Shown: piece by piece, positions 8,925 to 16,819 of the stretch
Layout of the letters: each line of letters begins with the position of its first letter
How positions within the stretch are numbered: the first letter of the stretch is position 1
NCBI RefSeq assembly: GCF_002699985.1
Contig: NZ_LKBT01000012.1
Coordinates: forward strand, 313,449-377,448
Reading direction: 5' to 3'
Length of the DNA: 64,000 bases
DNA from: Pseudomonas sp. ICMP 561
GTDB lineage: Bacteria > Pseudomonadota > Gammaproteobacteria > Pseudomonadales > Pseudomonadaceae
The notes under the pieces: model-generated
The model's database searches: none
What the model saw: only the letters and a program-made list of their open reading frames with translations
Told to the model about the DNA's origin: nothing
Translations under genes and position numbers: made by a program

Positions 8925-10208
8925 TCAAAAGCCGAATTTGTCTCTGAGGCTGTAGTACCAGGCACCCAACGCGGTGAGCGGCGTGCGTAGCAGTTGTCCG
9001 CCGGGGAAGGGGTAGTGCGGCAGTCCGGCAAAAGCGTCAAAACGCTCGGCTTGTCCACGTAAAGCCTCAGCGAGCACTTTGCCCGCGAGATGGGTGTACG
9101 TCACACCGTGGCCGCTGCAGCCTTGGGAGTAATAGATGTTGTCACCCAAGCGTCCGACCTGCGGCAGTCGCGACAGGGTCAGCAGAAAATTGCCTGTCCA
9201 TGCGTAATCAATCTTCACGTTCTTGAGTTGCGGGAACGCCTTGAGCATTTTCGGACGAATGATTGCTTCGATGTTCGCCGGATCGCGGGCGCCATATACC
9301 ACGCCGCCGCCGAAGATCAGGCGTTTGTCCGCAGACAGTCGGTAGTAGTCCAGCAAGTAGTTACAGTCTTCGACGCAGTAATCCTGAGGTAGCAGCGTTC
9401 TGGCCAGCTCTTCATTCAGCGGCTCGGTGGTAATCACCTGAGTGCCGCAAGGCATCGACTTGGCGGCCAGCTCCGGCACCAGGTTGCCCAGATAGGCATT
9501 CCCGGCGACGATCACAAAGCGTGCTTTGACCCTGCCTGATTCAGTATGAACAACCGGATTGGCCCCACGATCAATCCGTACGGCAGCAGACTGTTCATAG
9601 ATAACGCCACCCAGCGATTCCACGGCAGCCGCTTCGCCCAATGCCAGATTAAGCGGGTGGATATGGCCGCCGCTCATGTCGAGCATGCCGCCAATGTACT
9701 GATCAGAAGCAACCACTTCGCCCATACGACGCTTGTCCAGCAACTCAAGCTGGGTGTGACCATAGCGTTCCCATAGACGTTTCTGGGCTTCCAGATGACC
9801 CATCTGCTTGTCGGTGATGGCGGCAAATACTCCGCCGTCCTTCAGGTCGCACTGGATCTGATATTTAGCGATACGCTCGCGGATAATGGCACCGCCCTCG
9901 AACGCCATTTGCCCAAGCAACTGGGCCTGCCGAGGGTCGACAGTGCGTTCGATGACATCAATATCGCGGCTATAGCTGTTGACGATCTGCCCGCCATTAC
10001 GCCCTGAAGCCCCAAAGCCGACTTTTGCGGCTTCCAGCACTGTCACCTTGAAGCCGTGCTCAAGCAGAAACATGGCGCTGGACAGGCCTGTATAGCCTGC
10101 ACCAATGATACAAACGTCAGTTTCCACATCACCCTGCAACTGCGGGCGTTCCGGAACTGGATTCGCCGAAGCCGCGTAATAGGACTGCGGATAAGGAGTG
10201 TTCGCCAT
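8925..10208 (-). CDS. puuB: FAD-dependent gamma-glutamylputrescine oxidase-like protein
   Basis: 427 residues of the DAO/GMC-like glycine oxidase superfamily. The FAD dinucleotide fold is at residues 31-60 (VCIIGAGYTGLSSAMFLLEHG), and the PuuB/OrdL signature 'VGFGASGRNGGQI' follows. The C-terminal 'GYSQGCSGHGVTYTHLAGKVLAEAL'-type segment closes the FAD site (here YYSQGCSGHGVTYTH). PuuB oxidises gamma-glutamylputrescine in putrescine breakdown, and Pseudomonas has several paralogues (PauB), so the exact polyamine is uncertain. GGAGG stands 7 nt before the ATG. It is not next to other polyamine genes in the window, except possibly the aldehyde dehydrogenase at the left edge. Confidence 0.85.
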   Translation of the reverse strand: MANTPYPQSYYAASANPVPERPQLQGDVETDVCIIGAGYTGLSSAMFLLEHGFKVTVLEAAKVGFGASGRNGGQIVNSYSRDIDVIERTVDPRQAQLLGQMAFEGGAIIRERIAKYQIQCDLKDGGVFAAITDKQMGHLEAQKRLWERYGHTQLELLDKRRMGEVVASDQYIGGMLDMSGGHIHPLNLALGEAAAVESLGGVIYEQSAAVRIDRGANPVVHTESGRVKARFVIVAGNAYLGNLVPELAAKSMPCGTQVITTEPLNEELARTLLPQDYCVEDCNYLLDYYRLSADKRLIFGGGVVYGARDPANIEAIIRPKMLKAFPQLKNVKIDYAWTGNFLLTLSRLPQVGRLGDNIYYSQGCSGHGVTYTHLAGKVLAEALRGQAERFDAFAGLPHYPFPGGQLLRTPLTALGAWYYSLRDKFGF

Positions 10209-10354
10209 CCTACAACCTCCGTTTAATATTTTTTACGAATGGCCCGATCCTACCCGAGATCAAATATCTCCACCAGCCAGCGGCCAAACAAAGAAGGGAA
10301 AACAGGGAAGGCAAAAAAATTTGCATATTCATGGAGTTAGCGCGAAAAAAGGTG

Positions 10355-10382
10355 TTGACACACATTTGAATATCCGTAGAAT
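10355..10382 (+). promoter_or_regulatory. Sigma70 promoter of tRNA-Val
   Basis: A perfect -35 TTGACA (10355-10360) and a near-consensus -10 TAGAAT (10377-10382) separated by 16 bp, placed 14 bp upstream of the mature tRNA. Confidence 0.8.
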
Positions 10383-10395
10383 GCCGACCCACAGC

Positions 10396-10472
10396 AGGCG
10401 CGTAGCTCAGTTGGTTAGAGCACCACCTTGACATGGTGGGGGTCGCTGGTTCGAGTCCAGTCGCGCCTACCA
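10396..10472 (+). tRNA. tRNA-Val (anticodon GAC)
   Basis: 77 nt including an encoded CCA. The acceptor stem AGGCGCG/CGCGCCT is fully paired, the D-arm contains AGCTCAGTTGGTTAGAGC, the anticodon stem CCACC/GGTGG encloses loop TTGACAT (anticodon GAC), and the T-arm reads GGTTCGAGTCC. The 3' end is followed by a terminator, 11-bp repeats and an integrase remnant, so it served as an integration site. Confidence 0.97.
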
Positions 10473-10503
10473 AACAAAATCCGGTCCTGCTGCCGGTACA
10501 GAA

Positions 10504-10531
10504 GGGTCCACCGAGAGGTGGGCCCTTTTTT
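10504..10531 (+). terminator. Rho-independent terminator of tRNA-Val
   Basis: The stem GGGTCCACC / GGTGGGCCC (one T-G wobble) with loop GAGA is followed by six T. Confidence 0.9.
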
Positions 10532-10551
10532 GTTGCCCGTTTCAAAAATCG

Positions 10552-10584
10552 ATTTGCAAAACTTTTGCAAAACTTTTGCAAAAC
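10552..10584. repeat. Three tandem 11-bp repeats beside tRNA-Val (probable integrase arm sites)
   Basis: Three consecutive units of TTTTGCAAAAC (the first begins with A) lie between the tRNA terminator and the end of the integrase remnant. Short direct repeats in this position are typical arm-type binding sites of tyrosine integrases at an attL. They are not CRISPR, as there are no spacers. Confidence 0.6.
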
Positions 10585-10590
10585 CCCCAC

Positions 10591-10940
10591 TCAGAATGCC
10601 AATTCGGCACCCACCTCGACGTACTCGATTTTCTTCTCGTCATGCCCCTCCTGATAATGTCGCGTCATCTTCTCGTCTGCATGCCCCAGCAGTGCCTGAA
10701 TGTACTCTTGCGGGAATTTCTGCTGCTCGTATAGCCAGGCACCCAAAGCGCGGATCTCGTGAAAAGTGGGGCGCTCACCAGCCGCGACATGGTCGTAAGC
10801 GTGCGCAGCGTCGCTGGCCTTGCTGAATTCCTTGGTCAGGTAGTCAGGCGTTACCGATGTCCAGTGGTCCTTTGCTTCAATCTGCTCGCGCCTGCGGGAC
10901 CGTGGCTTGTAGTGGATCAGGTATGGCGAGGCTATCGGCG
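10591..10940 (-). pseudogene. Tyrosine recombinase/integrase, C-terminal fragment
   Basis: About 115 residues homologous to the catalytic end of tRNA-targeting phage/island integrases. The segment 'IASPYLIHYKPRSRRREQIEAKD' is followed by the catalytic box 'TFHEIRALG' (H-x-x-R) and by 'LLGHADEKMTRHYQ', which holds the last His and the nucleophilic Tyr. The N-terminal half, including the first catalytic Arg, is gone. At about 10940 the sequence changes to IS66 tnpB sequence. The reading direction points toward the tRNA, the standard arrangement at attL. It cannot be functional. Confidence 0.85.
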
Positions 10941-10941
10941 A

Positions 10942-11113
10942 CCGCAAACACTCCCCGAATGGACTTTCGGAAGTCAGCGGGCTTGGGGTACAAATACACT
11001 TTTTCGACTTTGGCATCGGGTCGCATCATGGCGAGCTGGCTCCTGAGGAAATAGGGAGCACAGCATCAGGGATCAGAGGGCGGCTTTGAATGTGGGGTTC
11101 ATGTAGCGCTTAC
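10942..11113 (-). mobile_element. IS66-family remnant A (left end and tnpB start)
   Basis: On the minus strand, a GTAAGCGC-type IS66 terminal repeat with its tip at 11113 is followed by the first ~28 codons of tnpB (ATG at 11029; 'MMRPDAKVEKVYLYPKPADF'). The reading breaks at about 10942, where integrase sequence begins. The tnpA gene that usually precedes tnpB is missing: only about 60 bp separates repeat and start. Confidence 0.75.
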
Positions 11114-11218
11114 AATCGACGGGCAAGGGCGATTATTTCGGAATACACACGAAGTGACAGCCGAACAGCTATGACAGAGACTTCAGGTGGTTATTCTGTA
11201 AGCGCTCCATGAACCCCA
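11093..11218. repeat. Facing IS66 terminal inverted repeats
   Basis: The 21-bp copies at 11093-11113 and 11198-11218 are inverted with one mismatch (20/21). Their tips (CGCTTAC and GTAAGCG) face each other across 84 bp, so they are the left end of remnant A and the right end of remnant B. Confidence 0.8.
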
Positions 11219-11372
11219 CCTAGCCAAAGATGGGTGGCGCGTTTACGAATACAATTGAGGCGTGCAGTTCCACGACAGCAAGGCTTCGTGATCTTCAACC
11301 GACGTCGCCAGTGGCAGCCGTTCTAATGCGTGGAGCAGCCATGCATAGGGCTCATGGCCGTTGGCTTTAGCC
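11198..11372 (-). mobile_element. IS66-family remnant B (tnpC tail and right end)
   Basis: The last ~43 codons of an IS66 TnpC transposase (minus strand, stop at 11242-11244; 'AKANGHEPYAWLLHALERLP' and 'LLSWNCTP' match the TnpC C-terminus), followed by the terminal repeat with its tip at 11198. Upstream it joins IS3 orfB at about 11370 through a shared GGC. Confidence 0.75.
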
Positions 11373-12105
11373 ATATCGGCCTTTGTGCTGGTCGAAGATT
11401 GAGCAAATTCTGGTCTTCAGTACCGCGTACTTATCAATGGATTGCTGCACTTTTTGTTGATAGTAAAACGTGCTTCGGGCCAGGCCCGCCACTTTCAGAA
11501 GGCGTTCCAGAGGGTGCTCCCGCTTCAGTTCGATCACGATTTATGCTTTCTTCGCTGCGCTGCACGTTACTTCGCTTGAACCACGGCATCGAGCTTTTTT
11601 AAATAAGCTATCTCCATCCGAAACTCGTTTAAATCACTCAGCAAATCATCTCGCATACGGCTTCGTCACCCGAAGATTCAAGCGGAATGGATGGCACGGG
11701 TTTAGTCATTTTTTATGAAGTCCGCTTCCTGGCTGCCGGGACAAGGCCTCCAAACCGCCTTCATCATACCGACGTTTGCACTGGCCAAGAATATCGAATC
11801 TCGGGATATTAAACAGGGCAGCGGCTTGGCGATAGGACAGTTTGTCTTCGCGCATGCGTTGCAAAACACTCAACTTGAACGCAGCGCTGTTATGGATCTT
11901 CTTCTTAGCCGTGATGCACGTGATACCTGGCGTCTGGTAACCCAAAACCCATTGGCGAAGCGATGAAAAATTTACGATATGACGACGCGCCACATCTCTC
12001 AGCCCCCCGTTGCCGGAGCAACAGTCATATACTGCCGCGAGCTTCGCCTGCTCTGTGTATTCTCATACCCCCTTATGTTGATGTCCAACATTTGGGGGCA
12101 GATCA
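11368..12105 (-). mobile_element. IS3-family remnant (degenerate orfA and 5' part of orfB)
   Basis: The left tip is at 12105 (TGATCTGCCCCCAAATGTT on the minus strand). orfA starts at 12066 and shows two homologous HTH blocks ('VNFSSLRQWVLGYQ', 'FKLSVLQRMREDKLSYRQAAALFN') and the coiled 'EIAYLKKLDAVVQAK' end, but these lie in different frames with stops between. orfB begins at 11537 (GTG) with 'IELKREHPLERLLKVAGLARS' and runs to '..FDQHKGRYG', where it is cut by IS66 tnpC sequence. The DDE catalytic domain is absent, so the element is dead. Confidence 0.8.
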
Positions 12106-12285
12106 ATTTAACTGCACACCATGTCTTGGCTTTGCGGGGCTGAGTAGATGACTTGGCCGGATGGTTACGCTCAATGCATCATAAACTCTTTCCATACCTC
12201 AGTGCGTGCTAAACTCTGCTCTTGCAATCGCCTATATTTCCGTTAAGGAATGTGAATTTATCCTTCACGCGAGAGAGTGTTTTAT

Positions 12286-13359
12286 ATGAGAGTGTGGACG
12301 GTATTAATGCTTGTGGTTTTTTCAGGTGAGCTTTCAGCAATGGACTTGTCGAGCTCGCTGGAGGACTTCAATCATATGCCACCCTGGAACCAGACCATCC
12401 ATAGTGATGATCCTGATTTGACCAGTCGCTTCACAGGCAAAAAGTTCATCTGTACTAAGGTCGAAGATCATACTCCGCAAGAAAACGAGATGGCTGCTCG
12501 TGCCTTTGATGAATTCATGACGTACTCCCTGATCGGGGAGAAGGACGAGAATTTCTGGTCAGAGATTGCTCATCGTCAGCTCCGGGTAAAGTTGCTCGAA
12601 GCCGCTGTCAAGGCGGGTAGTTGGCGGGGTGACTATGTCGATGCCCTTTGGTCATCAAAGTTTGAAAGAAAGCCTGAAGTGCTTGCGGAACTCTCCGAAC
12701 GGGTGCGCCATTTGGCAGCCACGGTACCCATGGCCATGTATCGATACGGTAAGTCTCTCTGGCCTTACCAGAACAGCGACATGTACTACCTTATGGATGC
12801 GGCGATTGACCGGGGCAGTCCTCATGCAATGACCTACGTGAGCGGTAACATTCTCGTTCGCTCCAATGAGTTGCGTCCGCTCGCAAAGGCTATGCTGGAG
12901 TGTGCTGCCAGCCAAGGGCATACAGAAGCTTATGATGGGCTTGGGACGCTGGCGGATATGGAGGGCCGCCGACTGGATGCTTATCGTTTATGGGCAAAAG
13001 GCGTCAATGAAGGATGCGAAAAATGTATTGCGAAAATGGAAATGATCAAGCTAGCACGCGCCAATACTCCTGCGAAGCTAGAGGCTAAGAGGCAGTTGCT
13101 TGAAAAATTACAGTTGGCGGATCCGTCCAGTGCTGAAAAGTATAGAGAGGAATTGCAGTATCTGAATTTTCAGGATATTCAGATGCAAATTCCAGAACTT
13201 GAGCAACTAAAAAAATTCTATTCAGATAATTTTCTATATCAAGTAACGGAGCTTCCCGAGTCGAGGCTGCGTCCTTCAGGTGATCTGATTTTTTATCCGA
13301 GCGACGCTGAGTTGCTATTGTTATTGCAGGTGGAAGCAGGGCTCGTTGGCGAGCGCTAA
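12286..13359 (+). CDS. Secreted Sel1/TPR-like protein, probably DUF6396 type
   Basis: 357 residues. A signal peptide (VWTVLMLVVFSGELSA) is followed by 'FTGKKFICTKVEDHTPQ' and a helical repeat body. The best repeat is 'RPLAKAMLECAASQGHTEAYDGLGTLADMEGRRLDAYRLWAKGVNEGCEKC', an alternating Sel1-like pattern. The wording resembles Pseudomonas DUF6396 proteins, which are often found near type VI secretion and polymorphic toxin loci; I infer but cannot show an immunity-like or periplasmic role. The start is taken at ATG 12286; GTG 12277 is possible. The 3' third is AT-richer than its neighbours. It lies directly after the IS3 relic, inside the tRNA-Val accessory region. Confidence 0.65.
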   Translation: MRVWTVLMLVVFSGELSAMDLSSSLEDFNHMPPWNQTIHSDDPDLTSRFTGKKFICTKVEDHTPQENEMAARAFDEFMTYSLIGEKDENFWSEIAHRQLRVKLLEAAVKAGSWRGDYVDALWSSKFERKPEVLAELSERVRHLAATVPMAMYRYGKSLWPYQNSDMYYLMDAAIDRGSPHAMTYVSGNILVRSNELRPLAKAMLECAASQGHTEAYDGLGTLADMEGRRLDAYRLWAKGVNEGCEKCIAKMEMIKLARANTPAKLEAKRQLLEKLQLADPSSAEKYREELQYLNFQDIQMQIPELEQLKKFYSDNFLYQVTELPESRLRPSGDLIFYPSDAELLLLLQVEAGLVGER

Positions 13360-13644
13360 CACGCCTTGACGATGGTTTTCAAAGCGCTTGATCTAGTAGA
13401 CGCACATCCAACGGTTGTCACAACATGGGCGTCTGCACTGCCTTCATTCGCTGCTTTGCGGAAGTACGCTGAGACATGCTTTCATCCTGCTGCAGACCAG
13501 CCGCACCGTGTTCAAGGTAGGCTGCGATGATTTAGCAACCCGCCGCCACCTTTGCATCGATAAGTTGCTGGCTGAGGCGCAATCGCTGGTCACCACTCAG
13601 CTTGAACTGACCACGCATGGCACCGTTCTGTAGGTTGATGTTGG

Positions 13645-14001
13645 TTATTCTGAAATCTGACGGCGGAGCTCGTCGCATTCCTGCCTGAGATAGTCGTTTT
13701 GGGCGGAAATGCGCTGAAGGGTGTTGATCTTTGCCCAATCCTCTCCCGCCTGGCGGAGGCAATCGGATATTCGCGTATTCGCTGCGTTCAACTGTACCCG
13801 CAACGTATCTCGTTCGCGGGAAACCTCGGCGTGCATCTCAACAAGTGTTGCGACGTGCTCTCTGCTGAGATCAAGCATGCGCTGGACTTCGGCGATCTGA
13901 CCACAAAGCATGTAGGACTGATGTATCCAGCTCTTCAAGATAGCGCGCAGTCATTTTCTCAGTTGCTCAATAGCAGTTGGGCGTCTTTTTTTCGTAGGCA
14001 T
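13645..14001 (-). pseudogene. Coiled-coil protein gene with an in-frame stop
   Basis: A start at 14001 has GAGG 7 nt upstream and reads MPTKKRRPTAIEQLRK, then a TGA at codon 17. The same frame continues open for a further 101 codons to 13645 as a strongly heptad-like coiled coil (..VQRMLDLSREHVATLVEM.., ..LQRISAQNDYLRQECDELR). The continuity of frame and style across the stop suggests one ancestral gene with a nonsense mutation. Alternatively the downstream part could be translated from an internal ATG or TTG. No domain is recognised. The open frame on the opposite strand has no such organisation. Confidence 0.5.
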
Positions 14002-14168
14002 AACGAATCCTCACTCGCCGATCGCCGACAGGCTGTGAATAAATTGGTGGGGCAGTGGAGGTGCTTAACATTTCGAGCCGGATTTTATATTTTTACCGTT
14101 CGTCAGAACCCGAGCACTATCAAGGAGATGGCTAGTCGATTGAATGCCAATAATTAAAAGGGATTTTT

Positions 14169-14387
14169 ATGAACGCCAATTATTTCGACACAACCAATGC
14201 ACATGATCTGGTGTGCGAGCTCGACAAAGCCACTGAAATAATGATGGCGCTGCACGTCGGGCAGGTTGGTGGTGAGCAGTGGAGGGATGCATGCTCGCGT
14301 CAGCAGAGCGCTTTTCGGGTATGGCGTGAATATCTCTACCGGAAGGCTGAAGAGAAGCCGCCAGCGCGGTTGCTTAGCATAGGCTGA
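14169..14387 (+). CDS. Small orphan protein, paralogue 1 of 3 (72 aa)
   Basis: The ATG is preceded by AAAGGG. The protein is helical, with the pattern 'LVCELDKATEIMMAL...GGEQWRDACSRQQSAFRVWREYL'. The same skeleton (L..EL..AT..M......W..A..RQ..F..W) recurs in the genes at 16332 and 22294, so the three form a paralogous family within this region. No transmembrane helix or signal is present. I know no assigned function. Together with the copy at 16332 it brackets the leucine-rich protein gene. Confidence 0.7.
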   Translation: MNANYFDTTNAHDLVCELDKATEIMMALHVGQVGGEQWRDACSRQQSAFRVWREYLYRKAEEKPPARLLSIG

Positions 14388-14602
14388 GGTCGTTGATGGA
14401 CGCACTGTCATAGTGCTCGCCAGGCTGACATGGCATCATCGGTTTGAGCTCGACGACCCAGAACCATGGACTGGAATTCCAGGCATCGACGCTCTTTATC
14501 GAATCCCACAATTCCTCGAAAGCTTTGGCTGCAGACTTTTTACAGACTTACCTTCGTCTGAACCCGCCATATGGCCGGCACATCCCCATCTGAGCTAGAG
14601 CC

Positions 14603-16138
14603 TCAAAAATCACGCAACTCGTCAAACAAGTCCAGTAGGCCGTCCATGTCGACCAGCGCCCCATGCTCGCCCATTTGCACCACCAGTGCGTTCAGGCACC
14701 CTGCCAGTGCTTCATGGATCTCTTCGCATTCGATCGTGCCTATGACGCTGCCGCGCTGGTCGATCTGGTTGAAGGTCGCTACATAGGCGGTGACCATGTC
14801 GGACAAGGCGAGCTGCATGGCATCGGCTGTCATGCTGGCGTTGACGCTGCGCGTGGTGGACAGCAACGCTTTGTAGGCGGTGGTCGCCTTTTTTGCCTTG
14901 GCGGGAGTAATCTCCTCGCGGCCATCCCAGTCACGAAACGGGTTGTCCAGGTTTTCGGCCAGCCATTCGCTCTTGCGCGGCTGGGTCACCGAAAGGTCCA
15001 GGCCCAGCGCAGCGGCTTGTTTATAGCCCTTCTTGACGGTCTGCGCCACGTCAAACGGCACACTGCTGAGCCACAAGGTCGACAGGCGAGGCAGTTGCTG
15101 CGGCGCCGGAAACTGTTCTGCCGTGTAGCCAAACAGGTCGTGCAAACTCAGCATTTGCAACTGCGCCAGCGCAGCGATGGCAGACAGGTTTGACACTATG
15201 CCCGGCTTGCCTCTCAGATCCAGAAACCACAGATCAGGGAAACGCGCTACCACCGTCTCCAGGTCGATCTCTTTGGCCGCATAGAGCGTGAGGCCGCCCA
15301 GATGATCGAGGCCACCGAAGGGTTTCACGTCGCCCTTACAGGTCAGATACAACGCGCGTCCTTCGTCGCTGCAGTGCAGTTGCAACTGTGGCGATGGCTC
15401 GCCACGCAGTATCAGATGCATCAAATCGTCATTAAGGTGCACCTTGCTCACGCCGGTCACATCAATGCTCAGGCGTCTCAGGCGGCTGTCGCGCAGATCA
15501 AGCTCTGTCACCTGCGGCGAACGCCACAGCAGCTCAGTGATAAAGGGATGCTGATTCACATAGTTGAGCAGGGCCTGTGAACCATGCTCAGTGTGAATTT
15601 TGGTCAGGCATGGCAGTTGATCGAGTTCAGCAAGATCAGTGACTGACCGCAAGACGTTGTCTTCGATGCGATTGGTATCCTGGCGCAGCACATGACCGCC
15701 AATCGTCACCTCGACGTCGCCCGAAGCAGCCTTGAAACGCTGGCGCCGGGCGACATCGATTTGCTCCCATTGCTGCTGGTGGTACAAGGTTTCGCCGGTA
15801 TTCCAGTGGCCATATGTGGTGGTGTCGTCAAGCACCAGCGGCGCGATATTGCCCACCAGGGTGTAAGCGGCGGGCACCTCTGCGCTGACATAAACGTGTT
15901 CATGCTTGTCACGCCGGAAAAAGAAATCGGCCACTAGCGGGCGCATGGCCTCGATTTCGCTCGTCTGCGGCAAGGCGTCGCCACTCCAGTCTAGCTCAAG
16001 CACAGCCGCCATCTGCTGGCCCTTGCGCTCGCTGTTCTCCTTGAGCTCCGTCACCTGACAGGCAACATACTGCCGCAGTTTTGGCGAATAAACGCTATAG
16101 ATATCTCCAATGCCTGGCGCCACAGACTGTCCTTTCAA
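14603..16138 (-). CDS. Leucine-rich-repeat-like 511-aa protein of unknown function
   Basis: The start is a TTG at 16138 with GAGGTG just upstream; an ATG alternative is not visible nearby. The N-terminus (GIGDIYSVYSPKLRQYVACQVTE..) has the look of a small beta-barrel domain such as those of some immunity proteins. Residues ~200-370 hold irregular leucine-rich repeats (VTELDLRDSRLRRLSID, LWFLDLRGKPGIVSNLSAI, LQMLSLHDLFG, LSTLWLSSVPFD). The last ~120 residues are helical and acidic. There is no signal peptide, so it is probably cytosolic. Related Pseudomonas proteins are sometimes labelled 'gliding motility protein', which nothing here supports. It is monocistronic and flanked by two of the three small paralogues. 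Confidence 0.6.
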   Translation of the reverse strand: MKGQSVAPGIGDIYSVYSPKLRQYVACQVTELKENSERKGQQMAAVLELDWSGDALPQTSEIEAMRPLVADFFFRRDKHEHVYVSAEVPAAYTLVGNIAPLVLDDTTTYGHWNTGETLYHQQQWEQIDVARRQRFKAASGDVEVTIGGHVLRQDTNRIEDNVLRSVTDLAELDQLPCLTKIHTEHGSQALLNYVNQHPFITELLWRSPQVTELDLRDSRLRRLSIDVTGVSKVHLNDDLMHLILRGEPSPQLQLHCSDEGRALYLTCKGDVKPFGGLDHLGGLTLYAAKEIDLETVVARFPDLWFLDLRGKPGIVSNLSAIAALAQLQMLSLHDLFGYTAEQFPAPQQLPRLSTLWLSSVPFDVAQTVKKGYKQAAALGLDLSVTQPRKSEWLAENLDNPFRDWDGREEITPAKAKKATTAYKALLSTTRSVNASMTADAMQLALSDMVTAYVATFNQIDQRGSVIGTIECEEIHEALAGCLNALVVQMGEHGALVDMDGLLDLFDELRDF

Positions 16139-16331
16139 AGTTCACCTCATGTCGGTAGGACCGTAATCTAGCATGAGGGCAGGCTTCAGGCCTTGCAGGC
16201 CTCTCAATAGATGGGTGCTGGATCGGTCGCTTAAGGGCGACGAATGGTTACCGCTGGTCAGGCCTTTATGGCGAATTGGAATAAAGCAGCAATGACGGGG
16301 TCACATCTATCCCTTAGTAACGAGCAAAAAT

Positions 16332-16571
16332 ATGCTTGCCTCAGAGATGGACTCAGAAGACAGCGAGTACCTGTTGAATGAGCTTAACCAGGCTACAGAG
16401 GAACTGATGTCGATGAGCAGTGCTGTGTTTGGGGGCGAGCAGTGGCAAACAGCGCATCGCCGCCAGCAATCTGCATTTGCAAACTGGCTCCTCTACATCA
16501 GAAAAGATCCTGTATTTCAGAGCAGATCAAAAACATTGCTGCTTGATGCAGGACAGGCATCCAAGGGCTAA
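16332..16571 (+). CDS. Small orphan protein, paralogue 2 of 3 (79 aa)
   Basis: The core 'LLNELNQATEELMSM...FGGEQWQTAHRRQQSAFANWLLYI' aligns over about 45 residues with the gene at 14169 (shared GGEQW and RQQSAF) and more distantly with 22294. The N-terminus is acidic and the C-terminal 25 residues are unique. An internal ATG at codon 6 is an alternative start; neither has a strong ribosome-binding site. Function unknown. Confidence 0.65.
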   Translation: MLASEMDSEDSEYLLNELNQATEELMSMSSAVFGGEQWQTAHRRQQSAFANWLLYIRKDPVFQSRSKTLLLDAGQASKG

Positions 16572-16819
16572 CAGGCTACTGACGGCATCTCCTGCCTGCC
16601 AGGATGACTGCCATTGTTGCGCAGGGCAGGGTGGGCGCTCTCTGGATGAGGTGATGGCTTCTTCACTCTTCGCGCCCACAACAGACTGGCCGTTGGGGTG
16701 CCCAGATCGAAACTAATCCTCGAATTGCCTGACATATAAGCGTTGATAGCGATCATGCACACAGCATGATCTATTCAGAAGCGCGTATAAGATCTACGCG
16801 CATTCTGATCAGCTATTCT

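Noticed and set aside
10552..10584. Short tandem repeats considered as a CRISPR array
   Set aside because: The units are 11 bp and contiguous without spacers, and no cas gene is in the window.
13532..13644. Minus-strand tail with 'MRGQFKLSGDQRLRLSQQLIDAK' look
   Set aside because: It resembles a C-terminal coding fragment but has no start, no partner frame and no recognised family; too weak to list as a gene remnant.
13699..14157. 152-codon plus-strand frame overlapping the coiled-coil pseudogene
   Set aside because: No domain, no ribosome-binding site, and the opposite strand shows organised heptads and a proper start site.
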